Shown: positions 1-8,516, counted from the first letter of the stretch. The stretch is 20,574 bases of DNA from an uncultured Blautia sp. (GCA_934424575.1 CAKRXU010000044.1:1-20574); one strand, 5' to 3'. Notes: generated from the sequence alone by a model not told the origin. Program-made: numbers and translations.

Positions 1-64
1 CGAGAAACCAAGCGTTCGTCGTAAGAAAAAATCTGAAGCCGCAAGAAAACGTAAATATAATTAA
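1..64 (+). CDS. rpsU: 30S ribosomal protein S21, C-terminal end (partial)
   Basis: Only the last 20 codons lie in the window; codons start at position 2 and TAA is at 62-64. The visible tail is very basic, reading EKPSVRRKKKSEAARKRKYN. This matches the Lys/Arg-rich C-terminal helix of bacterial S21, a small-subunit protein near the anti-Shine-Dalgarno end of 16S rRNA. The gene runs off the left edge, so start and operon partners cannot be seen. A strong intrinsic terminator begins ten bases after the stop, so this is the last gene of its transcript. The identification rests on a short tail, but the sequence is characteristic. Confidence 0.85.
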   Translation, partial: EKPSVRRKKKSEAARKRKYN

Positions 65-73
65 TTGTGCGCA

Positions 74-108
74 AAAAATCCCTGACGACAAGTCCGTCAG
101 GGATTTTT
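74..108 (+). terminator. Intrinsic terminator after rpsU
   Basis: A 14-bp perfect stem (74-87 with 95-108) closes a 7-nt loop. The GC core is TCCCTGACG/CGTCAGGGA, and the 3' arm ends in five T. The A-run on the 5' arm makes the stem usable in both directions, but the only gene it clearly serves is rpsU. Confidence 0.9.
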
Positions 109-167
109 AAGATTTAAAATTGATACTTATTTAACGAGACAGAGGAAAGGGCAACGGGGAAGAGTTT

Positions 168-1730
168 ATGGGTCGTATTATGCAGTTTCTTAAGAGAATT
201 TTAAAACTTCTGTTCAACAGGATCTTTTATGTTGCGCTTGCTCTTTTGATCCAGATGGGCTGGCTTTTGATCACCGCATGGAGGCTGGCAGCTTATTCGA
301 AGTATATTTCCAATGCGATCGGGATCATCAGTGTTTTGATCGTTCTCTGGATCGTAAACAAAAAGATCAATCCATCCTACAAACTGGGATGGACGATCCT
401 GATCATGACGGTTCCTGTATTTGGTGTTCTCCTGTATGTGCTTTTTGGTAAATCCAGGATCGCGCAGGCGATCCAGGACAAATACACACAGGTCCAGGAA
501 GAAAGCCTTCCTTATATGGAGCAGGATGAGCAGACGTTTGAAGAACTGGAAGAACAGAGCGCGGGAGCGGCAGTGCAGTCCAGATATATCCATCAGTATT
601 CCAGTTTCCCTGTCCATGGGAATACAACGGCAGAATATTTCCAGGTTGGGGATGACATGTTCCCGGTCCTGGTACGTGAGCTGGAACAGGCGCAGCATTA
701 CATCTATATTGAGTATTTTATCATCAACGACGGTGTGATGTGGCGGACGATCCTCGATATTCTGGAACGCAAGGCGAAAGAGGGCGTGGATGTCCGTCTG
801 ATCTATGACGGATTTGGCTGCCTTACCACGCTTCCGAACAGATACGACAAAGTTCTCAGGGAAAAGGGCATCAAATGTACCATTTTCAACCCGTTCCGAC
901 CGCTTCTGAATATCGTTCAGAATAACCGTGACCACCGCAAGATCTGCGTGATCGACGGTAAGACAGGATTTACCGGAGGAATCAATCTCGCGGACGAATA
1001 CATCAACCAGAAAGAACGCTTCGGTCACTGGAAGGATACTGCAGTCATGCTCAAGGGAGAGGCTGTCTGGAACATGACAGTGATGTTCCTGCATATGTGG
1101 AGTGTGGTCAATAACTCTGCAGAGCCGATGGAGCATGAACTCCATATGCCGCACAAATATCATCCGGAAGCATTTGAAAATGATGGTTTCGTGCAGCCAT
1201 ACAGTGACACGCCGCTGGATGGGGAAGTCCTTGGTGAGAATGTTTACCTGAACATCGTCAACCGTGCAAAGAAATATGTCTATATCTGTACGCCATATCT
1301 GATCATTGATAACGAGATGATGACAGCCCTCTGTCTGGCTGCAAAGAGCGGCGTCGATGTCCGGATCATGACACCGGGTGTCCCGGACAAGAAGATGGTC
1401 TTTCTGCTGACGCAGTCTTATTATGAGCAGCTTCTGGAGGCGGGAGTGCGGATCTATGAGTACCAGCCGGGATTCCTTCATGCGAAATCTTTCGTCTGTG
1501 ATGATGAGATCGCGGTTGTCGGAACGATCAATCTGGACTACCGCAGCCTGTATCTTCATTTTGAAAACGGTGTCTGGTTCTACAAGAATAAAGTAGTCGG
1601 AGATATTCTGGAGGATTTCAGAGAAACCCTGAATTATTGTGATCCGATCAATATTGAATTCTGCCGTAACAGAAACATCCTGGTGCGCGGATTCCAGAGC
1701 ATCCTGAGGCTTTTTGCCCCGCTGTTATAA
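168..1730 (+). CDS. cls: Cardiolipin synthase (phospholipase D family)
   Basis: This 520-aa membrane enzyme would condense two phosphatidylglycerol molecules to cardiolipin and glycerol. It has hydrophobic segments at about residues 17-37, 47-64 and 72-93 (the PLDc_N region), then two phospholipase D domains. Each domain has the HxKxxxxD signature: H256-R-K258 to D263 (HRKICVID), followed by a GGINLADEY segment, and H438-A-K440 to D445, followed by GTINLDYRS. Length and layout match typical bacterial Cls. The ATG at 168 has GGGGAAGAG ending four bases upstream; a second in-frame ATG at 180 would lose only four residues. The gene is monocistronic between terminators, and I could not find a convincing promoter in the 59 bases before it. 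Confidence 0.93.
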   Translation: MGRIMQFLKRILKLLFNRIFYVALALLIQMGWLLITAWRLAAYSKYISNAIGIISVLIVLWIVNKKINPSYKLGWTILIMTVPVFGVLLYVLFGKSRIAQAIQDKYTQVQEESLPYMEQDEQTFEELEEQSAGAAVQSRYIHQYSSFPVHGNTTAEYFQVGDDMFPVLVRELEQAQHYIYIEYFIINDGVMWRTILDILERKAKEGVDVRLIYDGFGCLTTLPNRYDKVLREKGIKCTIFNPFRPLLNIVQNNRDHRKICVIDGKTGFTGGINLADEYINQKERFGHWKDTAVMLKGEAVWNMTVMFLHMWSVVNNSAEPMEHELHMPHKYHPEAFENDGFVQPYSDTPLDGEVLGENVYLNIVNRAKKYVYICTPYLIIDNEMMTALCLAAKSGVDVRIMTPGVPDKKMVFLLTQSYYEQLLEAGVRIYEYQPGFLHAKSFVCDDEIAVVGTINLDYRSLYLHFENGVWFYKNKVVGDILEDFRETLNYCDPINIEFCRNRNILVRGFQSILRLFAPLL

Positions 1731-1740
1731 GAATGATACG

Positions 1741-1790
1741 AAAAGGAATACGACGATTTTCCGAGAGGGGAACTGCCGCATTCCTTTTTT
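1741..1790 (+). terminator. Probable terminator after cls
   Basis: AAAAGGAAT (1741-1749) pairs with ATTCCTTTT (1780-1788), and the right arm ends in a run of T. The enclosed loop is long (30 nt), with only a C-G/G-C extension after a mismatch. It is therefore weaker than the other terminators here, but correctly placed ten bases after the cls stop. Confidence 0.55.
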
Positions 1791-1798
1791 GTATGCAG

Positions 1799-1807
1799 TG
1801 GTATAAT
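1799..1807 (+). promoter_or_regulatory. Extended -10 promoter for the first carboxypeptidase gene
   Basis: TGGTATAAT is a perfect extended -10 element (TG, one base, TATAAT) 50 bases before the chosen ATG. No good -35 hexamer is present at 16-18 bp, which is tolerated in extended -10 promoters. It lies just after the cls terminator, where a new promoter would be expected. Confidence 0.5.
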
Positions 1808-1857
1808 TTCGCAGGAAAGTTTTTACAATAGTAAGGAAAAGGATTTTGAGGTATTGT

Positions 1858-3048
1858 ATGAAATTCCCTGGAAAAATAAGAAAAACGGCGGCGTGTTTTT
1901 TATTATTCTGTATTGTACTTGCCTGTATTCCCGTACATGCAGAAGAGAATGAGGCGGTGGAGATCTCTGCACCAAGCGGTGTCCTGATGGAGCCGGAGAC
2001 AAAAACGATTCTTTATGAGAAAGACAAAGACACCAGAAGGAGTCCTGCGAGTGTTACAAAAGTCATGACACTCCTGTTGATCTTCGATCACCTGAAAGAC
2101 GGAAGCCTGAAACTTACCGATACTGTGACGACAAGTGCACATGCGAAATCCATGGGCGGTTCGCAGGTTTTTCTGGAAGAGGGCGAGACGCAGGATGCGG
2201 AGACGATGATCAAGTGCATCGTCGTTGCATCGGGAAATGATGCCAGTGTTGCGATGGCAGAACATATCGCAGGAAGTGAGGAAGCTTTTGTAAAAGAGAT
2301 GAATGCCAGGGCAGAAGGGCTTGGGATGGAGAATACACATTTTGTCGACTGCTGTGGACTGACGGATTCGGATGAACATTATACGACAGCATATGACATT
2401 GCCCTGATGAGCCGGGAGCTGATCCTGAATTATCCGGAGATCTTTCAGTATTCTTCGATCTGGATGGAAAATATCACTCACGTTACCAGACAGGGAAGCA
2501 AAGAATTCGGACTCACCAACACGAATCGACTGATTCGTACGTATTCCGGCTGTATCGGACTCAAAACAGGAAGCACCAGCAAAGCGGGATTTTGTCTGAG
2601 CGCGGTAGCAGAGAGGAATGAACTTATGCTGATCTCTGTCGTCATGGCAGCACCGGATTATAAGGCAAGGCTCAAAGATGCTGCCTCTCTTCTGGATTAT
2701 GGATTTGCCAGGTGCTGTCTCTATATCGACAACAAACCGGCAGAACTTCCAGAGCTTTCTGTAAAGAAAGGAAAAGAAGAAACAGTCTCTCTTTCCTACG
2801 ATGGCACTTTCCGCTATCTGGATACCGAAGGACACAGCGTTTCCGATGTAAAAAAAGAAATAAGTCTTCCCGAAAAGACCGAAGCACCGATAAAAAAAGG
2901 CGCGAAAGCAGGAGAAATGATCTACACTGCAGGTGATAAAGAACTTGGACGTCTTACGATCCTTTATGCGGAAGACATTGACCGGGCGGGGTATCTCGAC
3001 TGCCTTCAAAAAACGATCAGTTACCTATGGCTAACCAATCCACTGTGA
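1858..3048 (+). CDS. D-alanyl-D-alanine carboxypeptidase (peptidase S11, DacF-like)
   Basis: This secreted penicillin-binding protein would remove the terminal D-Ala from peptidoglycan pentapeptides outside the cell. The N-terminus is a typical signal peptide with a basic start, a hydrophobic core and a predicted cut after PVHA. All three serine-peptidase motifs are present: S65-V-T-K68, S125-G-N127 and K236-T-G238. A C-terminal beta domain of about 100 aa follows, ending in a hydrophobic tail (YLDCLQKTISYLW) that may touch the membrane. I chose ATG 1858, which has TGAGG six bases upstream and gives a clean signal peptide of usual form. A TTG at 1846 with AAGGA eight bases upstream would add four residues (MRYC) and cannot be excluded. 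The product is about 396 aa, normal for the family. A second S11 gene lies at 7297. Confidence 0.9.
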   Translation: MKFPGKIRKTAACFLLFCIVLACIPVHAEENEAVEISAPSGVLMEPETKTILYEKDKDTRRSPASVTKVMTLLLIFDHLKDGSLKLTDTVTTSAHAKSMGGSQVFLEEGETQDAETMIKCIVVASGNDASVAMAEHIAGSEEAFVKEMNARAEGLGMENTHFVDCCGLTDSDEHYTTAYDIALMSRELILNYPEIFQYSSIWMENITHVTRQGSKEFGLTNTNRLIRTYSGCIGLKTGSTSKAGFCLSAVAERNELMLISVVMAAPDYKARLKDAASLLDYGFARCCLYIDNKPAELPELSVKKGKEETVSLSYDGTFRYLDTEGHSVSDVKKEISLPEKTEAPIKKGAKAGEMIYTAGDKELGRLTILYAEDIDRAGYLDCLQKTISYLWLTNPL

Positions 3049-3062
3049 ACAGCAACAATCTT

Positions 3063-3092
3063 TTGACAAAGATACACTGTGAGGGGTATAAT
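3063..3092 (+). promoter_or_regulatory. Sigma-A-type promoter for the molybdopterin-binding protein block
   Basis: A perfect TTGACA (3063-3068) and a perfect TATAAT (3087-3092) are separated by 18 bp. The start codon lies 41 bases downstream of the -10. It is the clearest promoter in the window and probably drives the block through scpB and the gene after it, because no terminator is visible before 8517. Confidence 0.7.
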
Positions 3093-3133
3093 AATATCCA
3101 AATGGTCAAAGCAAAAACTAGGAGAAGAAAACA

Positions 3134-4162
3134 ATGAAAGAAATCAGAACACAAGATGCAGTGGGACATATCCTGTGTCATGACATCACACAGATCATCA
3201 AAGATCAGAAAAAGGGAGTTTTATTCAAAAAAGGACATATCGTAAGGGAAGAAGACATACCTGCACTTCTTTCTGTAGGAAAAGAGCATCTTTTCGTGTG
3301 GGAGAAAAAGGAGGGGATCCTTCACGAAAACGAGGCAGCAGAGATCCTTTACAAGATTTCCGCAGGAGAACATATGCATGGAAGTGACATCAAGGAAGGC
3401 AAGATCGAGCTGATCGCGGACTGTGACGGTGTGCTCAAGATCCGAAGAGATGCACTTCTTAAGGTAAACTTTCTGGGTGAGATGATGATCGCGTCCAGAC
3501 ACGGCGATTTCCCGATCCGAAAAGGCGACAAGATCGCAGGAACCCGTATCATCCCGCTTGTGATCGAGAAGGAAAAAATGGACCGCGCCGAGGAAGTGGC
3601 AGGAGCGGAGCCGATCTTTTCCATCCTTCCATTCAAGAATAAGAAGGCGGGGATCGTAACCACCGGAAGTGAAGTAAAGAACGGACTGATCAAGGATACT
3701 TTTACACCGGTCCTCAAGGATAAGCTGGAGGAATATGCCTGTCCGGTCATGGGGCAGACTACTCCGGGAGATGATCGCGCACAGATCACTGCAGATATCC
3801 TGAATTTTATCAAAGAGGGTGCAGATCTTGTGATCTGCAGTGGCGGGATGAGTGTGGATCCGGATGACCGCACACCAGGTGCGATCAAAGACACAGGTGC
3901 GGATATCGTTACTTATGGAGCACCGGTACTTCCGGGAGCTATGCTGCTTCTTGCTTATTACAGAGATGGCAATAGAACAGTGCCGATCCTCGGACTTCCG
4001 GGATGCGTCATGTATGCCAAGAGAACAGTCTTTGACCTGATCCTTCCGCGTGTCATGGCGGATGATTCGATCCGTGCAGAGGAGATCGCAGCTTACGGAG
4101 AGGGCGGACTCTGCCTGAACTGTGCGTCCTGCACCTTCCCGAACTGCGGATTCGGTAAATAG
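3134..4162 (+). CDS. MoeA/MogA-type molybdopterin-binding protein with Cys-rich tail
   Basis: This 342-aa protein has the MoCF-biosynthesis (MoeA/MogA/CinA) fold: TTGSEVKNG near residue 176 and CSGGMSVDPDDRTPG near residue 236 are the cofactor-binding loops. MoeA proteins insert molybdate into adenylylated molybdopterin; this one is shorter than full MoeA (about 400 aa) and its N-terminal part is not classical. The C-terminus carries C327-x2-C330-x2-C333-x4-C338, suggesting a metal or Fe-S site. The ATG is preceded by AGGAGA with a 9-base spacer. No molybdoenzyme, molybdate transporter or other cofactor gene is visible nearby, so its client is unknown. The family is fairly certain; the exact role is inferred. 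Confidence 0.8.
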   Translation: MKEIRTQDAVGHILCHDITQIIKDQKKGVLFKKGHIVREEDIPALLSVGKEHLFVWEKKEGILHENEAAEILYKISAGEHMHGSDIKEGKIELIADCDGVLKIRRDALLKVNFLGEMMIASRHGDFPIRKGDKIAGTRIIPLVIEKEKMDRAEEVAGAEPIFSILPFKNKKAGIVTTGSEVKNGLIKDTFTPVLKDKLEEYACPVMGQTTPGDDRAQITADILNFIKEGADLVICSGGMSVDPDDRTPGAIKDTGADIVTYGAPVLPGAMLLLAYYRDGNRTVPILGLPGCVMYAKRTVFDLILPRVMADDSIRAEEIAAYGEGGLCLNCASCTFPNCGFGK

Positions 4163-4205
4163 AGGCTGCTGTGGGCAGTAACAAATAAAACCATTAAGGA
4201 GTTAC

Positions 4206-5027
4206 ATGAAAAGTTTCAGAACCAGAACATATGAGATATACACAGAGAAACTGAAAGGCGGACAGAGTGTAAAGTTCGCTTTTCTGACCGATCTTCACGG
4301 TCTGGTCTATGGCAATAACAATCAGGATTTATACAGTGCTGTTCTGGAACAGGATCCGGCGGCGGTATTGGTGGCAGGGGATATGCTTGTAAACCAGAAA
4401 AACGAGACACTTGAGGCGGCGGCTGGATTTTTAAGCCGCCTGAGCGAGTATATTCCGATTTTTTATGCGCTTGGAAATCATGAATATAAGATGCTTCTTA
4501 ATCCGGAATCCCGGGAGCAGTATCTGAATTACGAACGTCTGCTTACCAGTGCGGGAGTCTGTTTTCTGCATAATGAATGTATTTGTGCGGATTTTAAGGG
4601 GACAGATTTTGTGTTTCACGGACTGGAACTGCCGATAGAATATTACCATAAGCCGAATTCACCGAAGCTGAAAGAAGAGGAACTGATCCATCTGATCGGA
4701 AGGCCGACAAGACCGGGGATACATATCCTTCTGGCCCATAATCCCAAATATGGAGAAACATACCTTTCCTGGGGGGCAGACCTTATCCTGTCCGGGCATT
4801 ATCATGGCGGGATCCTTCGTCTGGGGGAGAATCACGGGCTCACCAGTCCGCAGTATCTGCTTTTTCCACCATACTGCTGTGGACGCTTTCAGAATGGCAG
4901 GAGCACTATGATCGTCAGTGCCGGACTGGGAGAACATACGATACCGATCCGTCTCCATAATCCGCGGGAACTGCTTATGATTGAATTCTGCCCGTCTGAC
5001 AAAGAAAAACAGGAAGGAAAACAGTAA
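4206..5027 (+). CDS. YkuE-type metallophosphoesterase
   Basis: This 273-aa calcineurin-like phosphoesterase has a complete two-metal site: D29-L-H31, G58-D59, G90-N91-H92-E93, H178 and the closing H198-Y-H200. The family hydrolyses phosphoester or pyrophosphate bonds; YkuE relatives have been linked to envelope lipid or UDP-sugar substrates, but the substrate here cannot be read from sequence. Unlike B. subtilis YkuE, no Tat or Sec signal or N-terminal membrane segment is evident, so it is probably cytoplasmic. AAGGAG sits four bases before the ATG. The stop is immediately followed by the scpA start, which implies co-transcription with scpAB. Confidence 0.85.
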   Translation: MKSFRTRTYEIYTEKLKGGQSVKFAFLTDLHGLVYGNNNQDLYSAVLEQDPAAVLVAGDMLVNQKNETLEAAAGFLSRLSEYIPIFYALGNHEYKMLLNPESREQYLNYERLLTSAGVCFLHNECICADFKGTDFVFHGLELPIEYYHKPNSPKLKEEELIHLIGRPTRPGIHILLAHNPKYGETYLSWGADLILSGHYHGGILRLGENHGLTSPQYLLFPPYCCGRFQNGRSTMIVSAGLGEHTIPIRLHNPRELLMIEFCPSDKEKQEGKQ

Positions 5028-5813
5028 ATGGCAATACCGGTAAAAATTAATGTCTTTGAAGGCCCTCTTGATCTCCTTCTCCATCTGATCGAAAAAAACA
5101 AGATCGATATCTATGATATTCCGATCGTAGAGATCACAGATCAGTACATGGAATATATTCACTCCATGGAAAAAGAAGACTTGGGCATCATGAGTGAATT
5201 CCTGGTCATGGCTGCGACACTTCTTGACATCAAGTGCAAAATGCTCCTTCCGAAAGAAGTAAACGAAGAGGGCGAGGAAGAAGACCCGCGAGAAGAACTT
5301 GTCCAGAAACTTCTGGAATATAAGATGTACAAATATATGTCCTATGAGCTGAAAGATAAGATGGACGGAGCTGTTGGAGTTTTTTATAAAGAATCTACTG
5401 TCCCGGACGAGGTAATGAAGTACAGAGAACCAGTCGACCCGAGGGAACTTCTTGCGGGACTTACCCTTGAGAAACTGCACAGCATTTACCAGTCGATCCT
5501 TAAGAAACAGGAGGACAAGATCGACCCGATCCGAAGCAGGTTTGGAACGATCGAGAAAGAAGAAGTCAGCCTATCTGAAAAAATGCTCGAAATGAAGGAA
5601 TATGCCGGAAACCACAGGAAATTCAGTTTCCGGCAGCTGCTTGTCGGGCAGAAATCAAGAGTGCAGCTTATCGTGACTTTTCTTTCCATTCTGGAACTGA
5701 TGAAGATGGGATATATTCATGTAGAGCAGGACGAGCTGTTCGATGATATTCAGGTGGATGTGGTCAGAGATCCGCAGGAATGGACACATCTGACAGAATT
5801 TGCGGACGAATAA
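5028..5813 (+). CDS. scpA: Segregation and condensation protein A
   Basis: ScpA is the kleisin that bridges the Smc head domains in the Smc-ScpAB condensin, which organises and segregates newly replicated origins. The N-terminus (VFEGPLDLLLHLIEKNKIDIYDIPI) is the family's most diagnostic segment, interrupted here only by normal substitutions. An acidic linker follows near residues 80-90 and a winged-helix C-terminus (FLSILELMKMGYIHVEQ) binds the Smc cap. The length of 261 aa is normal. The ATG abuts the stop of the upstream phosphoesterase, with GGAAGG inside that gene's end ten bases upstream, so translation is probably coupled. Confidence 0.96.
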   Translation: MAIPVKINVFEGPLDLLLHLIEKNKIDIYDIPIVEITDQYMEYIHSMEKEDLGIMSEFLVMAATLLDIKCKMLLPKEVNEEGEEEDPREELVQKLLEYKMYKYMSYELKDKMDGAVGVFYKESTVPDEVMKYREPVDPRELLAGLTLEKLHSIYQSILKKQEDKIDPIRSRFGTIEKEEVSLSEKMLEMKEYAGNHRKFSFRQLLVGQKSRVQLIVTFLSILELMKMGYIHVEQDELFDDIQVDVVRDPQEWTHLTEFADE

Positions 5814-5834
5814 ATGCAGAGATTGAGGAATCAT

Positions 5835-6404
5835 ATGGAAATAAAGAAATTAGAAGCGGCGATCGAGGCGGTGCTTTTTACCATGGGAGAATCCGTGGAG
5901 CTGACACAGATCGCCAGTGCGATCCAGCAGGATAAGGAGACAACACGAAAACTTCTCAACAATATGATGGACCGTTATCAGGAGGAAGACAGGGGGATCC
6001 AGATCATCGAACTGGAGCAGTCCTATCAGATGTGCACAAAAAAAGAATACTACGAATGCCTGATCCGTCTTGCCCTGCATCCCAAGAAACCGGCACTGAC
6101 GGATGTTATGCTGGAGACACTTTCTATCATTGCGTACAAGCAGCCGGTCACAAAAGCAGAGATCGAGAAGATCCGCGGGGTAAAATGTGACCATGCGATC
6201 AACAAACTGGTAGAATATGAGCTTGTAAAAGAGCTTGGACGACTGGATGCGCCGGGACGGCCGATCCTTCTTGGGACGACCGAAGAATTCCTGCGCTGTT
6301 TTGGCGTACAGGGACTGGAAGAACTTCCGACTGTGGATCCGGTGCGTCTGGAAGACTTTAAGGCGGAAGCCGAGGAAGAGGTACAGCTCCGCCTGGATGT
6401 TTAG
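5835..6404 (+). CDS. scpB: Segregation and condensation protein B
   Basis: ScpB dimerises and binds the middle of ScpA in the Smc condensin. It is a 189-aa tandem winged-helix protein with the hallmark segment LSIIAYKQPVTKAEIEKIRG, followed by GRPILLGTTEEFLRCFG. I place the start at ATG 5835 (MEIKKLEAAIEAVLF), which has GAGG six bases upstream and matches the usual N-terminus. An in-frame ATG at 5814 directly after the scpA stop would add MQRLRNH but has no ribosome binding site. The next gene's AGGAGG overlaps this gene's TAG stop. Confidence 0.95.
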   Translation: MEIKKLEAAIEAVLFTMGESVELTQIASAIQQDKETTRKLLNNMMDRYQEEDRGIQIIELEQSYQMCTKKEYYECLIRLALHPKKPALTDVMLETLSIIAYKQPVTKAEIEKIRGVKCDHAINKLVEYELVKELGRLDAPGRPILLGTTEEFLRCFGVQGLEELPTVDPVRLEDFKAEAEEEVQLRLDV

Positions 6405-6416
6405 GAGGAAAATAAA

Positions 6417-7211
6417 ATGCCTACGACCTATGCACATGACTTATTTGGCAAAAAAATCTATCACAAACTTCCGAAGGAGATGCAGATGGTCATTCAGAGA
6501 AATGTTAATCTGTACCGGATCGGCCTTCACGGACCGGATATCCTGTTTTATCACATGCTGAAACCAAAGGTATCCACAACGGGTATCCGTATGCATAAGG
6601 AAAAAGCGGCTCCTTTTTTTGAGAGGGGAATGGCGATCGTGCGCGAAAAGCACGATGAGAAACTTCTTGCCTATCTCCTTGGATTCGGATGCCATTATCT
6701 TCTGGACAGCGCCTGCCATCCCTATATCGAGGATATGGCGGCGAAGGAAGTGATCACGCATACCCTTCTTGAGAAAGAATTTGACCGGACATTGATGCTG
6801 GAAACTCATAAAAATCCATATCATTATTACCCGGCATGCGGTGTATTTCCGAGGATCACCTATGCCAGGGTGATCCACCGTGCGATCCCCAAAATAGCGA
6901 CAGGAGATATCCTGAAATCTCTGCGGCGCATGAAGCTGATCACAAATTGTCTGGTCTATGACAACAAAGGCAGACGTAAGAAATTTCTCACAGTGCTGTC
7001 AAGACTTGCCGGTAAGAAACTGTCTGATTCCATGATGGAATATTTCATGGCGAAAGACCCGGTCCCGGGGAGCGCAGTTCCGGTCCATGCCCTGCACGGC
7101 CTGTATGACAGAGAGATAAAGGAAGCACCGCAGTACCTTGAAGAATTATTCAGACTTTCAAAAGAAGACAGACCACTGGGAAAGCGATGGTATAAGACTT
7201 ATAACGGCTGA
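6417..7211 (+). CDS. Zinc-dependent phospholipase C-family protein (putative)
   Basis: This 264-aa protein resembles the zinc-dependent phospholipase C/S1-P1 nuclease-like group (PF00882). A histidine/aspartate pattern suited to bridging zinc ions is visible: TYAH at residues 4-7, GLHGPD near 37-42, GCHYLLDSACHPYIED near 84-99, and a later ITH. There is no signal peptide, unlike secreted clostridial alpha-toxins, so it should act in the cytosol. Substrate and physiological role are unknown. AGGAGG is placed eight bases before the ATG and overlaps the scpB stop, so it belongs to the scpAB operon. Confidence 0.75.
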   Translation: MPTTYAHDLFGKKIYHKLPKEMQMVIQRNVNLYRIGLHGPDILFYHMLKPKVSTTGIRMHKEKAAPFFERGMAIVREKHDEKLLAYLLGFGCHYLLDSACHPYIEDMAAKEVITHTLLEKEFDRTLMLETHKNPYHYYPACGVFPRITYARVIHRAIPKIATGDILKSLRRMKLITNCLVYDNKGRRKKFLTVLSRLAGKKLSDSMMEYFMAKDPVPGSAVPVHALHGLYDREIKEAPQYLEELFRLSKEDRPLGKRWYKTYNG

Positions 7212-7243
7212 CCGGCTTACTGGAACCGGAAGGAACAGAGACA

Positions 7244-7249
7244 TATAAT
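7244..7249 (+). promoter_or_regulatory. Possible -10 element before the second carboxypeptidase
   Basis: A perfect TATAAT lies 47 bases before the start codon in the 85-bp gap after the phospholipase-like gene. The corresponding -35 (TGGAAC at 17 bp) is poor, so this may be chance or a weak secondary promoter. Confidence 0.3.
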
Positions 7250-7296
7250 GAGGACAGGTCTGCATAAAATATCCTATAAAGAATAAGAGGTGGGAT

Positions 7297-8499
7297 ATGA
7301 AACGCAGACATAATATCATGGTCACGATTCTGGTCATAGCAGTTTTTCTGATAAATTCCACAGTCTGTGCTGCTTCCGGGGAGAGCAGTGCGCCCGGAAA
7401 TCTTTATGCGCTTTCGGCAGTTCTGATGGATGGAGATTCCGGACGTGTCCTGTATGAAAAAGAGGGCGAAACACCGAGAGCGAATGCAAGCACCACGAAA
7501 GTCCTGACCTGCATCCTTGCCCTGGAAAACGGCAAAGGCGATGATTATGTACAGGTTTCTTCCAATGCTGCCGCGCAGCCAGATGTGCGGCTTGGCATCC
7601 ATCAGGGAGAACAGTATTATCTGGAGGACCTTTTGTACTCTCTGATGCTGCAGAGCCACAATGATGCCGCAGTCGCGATCGCGGAACATATCGGAGGTTC
7701 TGTGGAAGGATTTGCGTCGATGATGAATCAGAAAGCAGAGGAGCTTGGCTGTACGGACACACATTTTGTGACACCGAACGGACTGGATGCGAAGGATGAC
7801 GGGGGAAGTCATCATACAACAGCGCGGGACCTGGCACTTATCATGCGCTATGCCATACAGAATCCGATGTTCCTCAAGATCACCGAGACAAGGGACTATT
7901 CTTTTTCAGATATTGAGAAGAAGCGGACATTTTCTCTCCACAATGCGAATGCGTTCCTGGATATGAGAGAAGGCATCCTCGCAGGAAAAACCGGCTACAC
8001 AGGAGACGCGGGCTACTGTTATGTCTGTGCAGAGGAAAAAGACGGCAGGACTTTCATTGTTGCTCTTCTGGGAAGCGGCTGGCCGAACCACAAGACTTAC
8101 AAATGGAAGGATACCGCAGCACTTCTCAATTACGGCGAAGAAAATTATAAATACCGCAGCTGGTGGAAAGACCCCGAGATTCCTCTGATCCAGGTCAAAA
8201 ATGGATTCACGGGAGATCCTGTCGGCAGAAAGAAGATATATCTGCACGGTCTTCTCGATATCTCCGAAGAACAGAAAGAAACCTGCATGCTTCTTTCTGA
8301 CAGGGAAAATGTGACCTGTCAGGTAAAAGTGCCGTCTTCGATCGAAGCTCCTGTAAGACGGGGAGATGAGATCGGGCAGGTGACATTCCGGCTGAATGGG
8401 GAATTGCTCTCTGCTTACCCGGTACTGGCAGAACAGTCTGTCGGGGAGAGAACCTTCACCCGGACCCTGGAATATGTTTCTGATAGATTTTTTCATTAA
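7297..8499 (+). CDS. D-alanyl-D-alanine carboxypeptidase (peptidase S11), second copy
   Basis: This 400-aa secreted D,D-carboxypeptidase is paralogous to the gene at 1858. A signal peptide spans about residues 1-25 (core VTILVIAVFLINSTVCA). The catalytic motifs are S65-T-T-K68, S120-H-N122 and K231-T-G233. A beta-rich domain follows, but the C-terminus stops at SDRFFH, with only a short amphipathic stretch and no obvious membrane helix. The enzyme may therefore be released or only loosely bound. SHN in place of the first copy's SGN shows the two have diverged. GAGGTGGG precedes the ATG. The gene ends just before a strong terminator. Confidence 0.9.
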   Translation: MKRRHNIMVTILVIAVFLINSTVCAASGESSAPGNLYALSAVLMDGDSGRVLYEKEGETPRANASTTKVLTCILALENGKGDDYVQVSSNAAAQPDVRLGIHQGEQYYLEDLLYSLMLQSHNDAAVAIAEHIGGSVEGFASMMNQKAEELGCTDTHFVTPNGLDAKDDGGSHHTTARDLALIMRYAIQNPMFLKITETRDYSFSDIEKKRTFSLHNANAFLDMREGILAGKTGYTGDAGYCYVCAEEKDGRTFIVALLGSGWPNHKTYKWKDTAALLNYGEENYKYRSWWKDPEIPLIQVKNGFTGDPVGRKKIYLHGLLDISEEQKETCMLLSDRENVTCQVKVPSSIEAPVRRGDEIGQVTFRLNGELLSAYPVLAEQSVGERTFTRTLEYVSDRFFH

Positions 8500-8516
8500 G
8501 GAAATGAAAGAGAGCA

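Noticed and set aside
201..1559. A 452-codon open frame on the minus strand opposite cls
   Set aside because: It mirrors the cls codons, has no family resemblance, no ribosome binding site that I could see, and a Cys/His/Arg-rich composition typical of antisense frames.
1903..3009. A 368-codon open frame on the minus strand opposite the first carboxypeptidase gene
   Set aside because: The plus-strand gene has all catalytic motifs; the antisense translation has no recognisable domain and a Cys/Phe/Arg-rich composition.
4163..4205. A small CTGC/GCAG hairpin after the molybdopterin-binding gene as a terminator
   Set aside because: The stem is only four pairs and no T run follows; the next gene is probably co-transcribed.
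6417..7211. The phospholipase C-like gene as a secreted toxin
   Set aside because: It has no signal peptide and lacks the C-terminal lipid-binding domain of clostridial alpha-toxin; it sits in a housekeeping operon.
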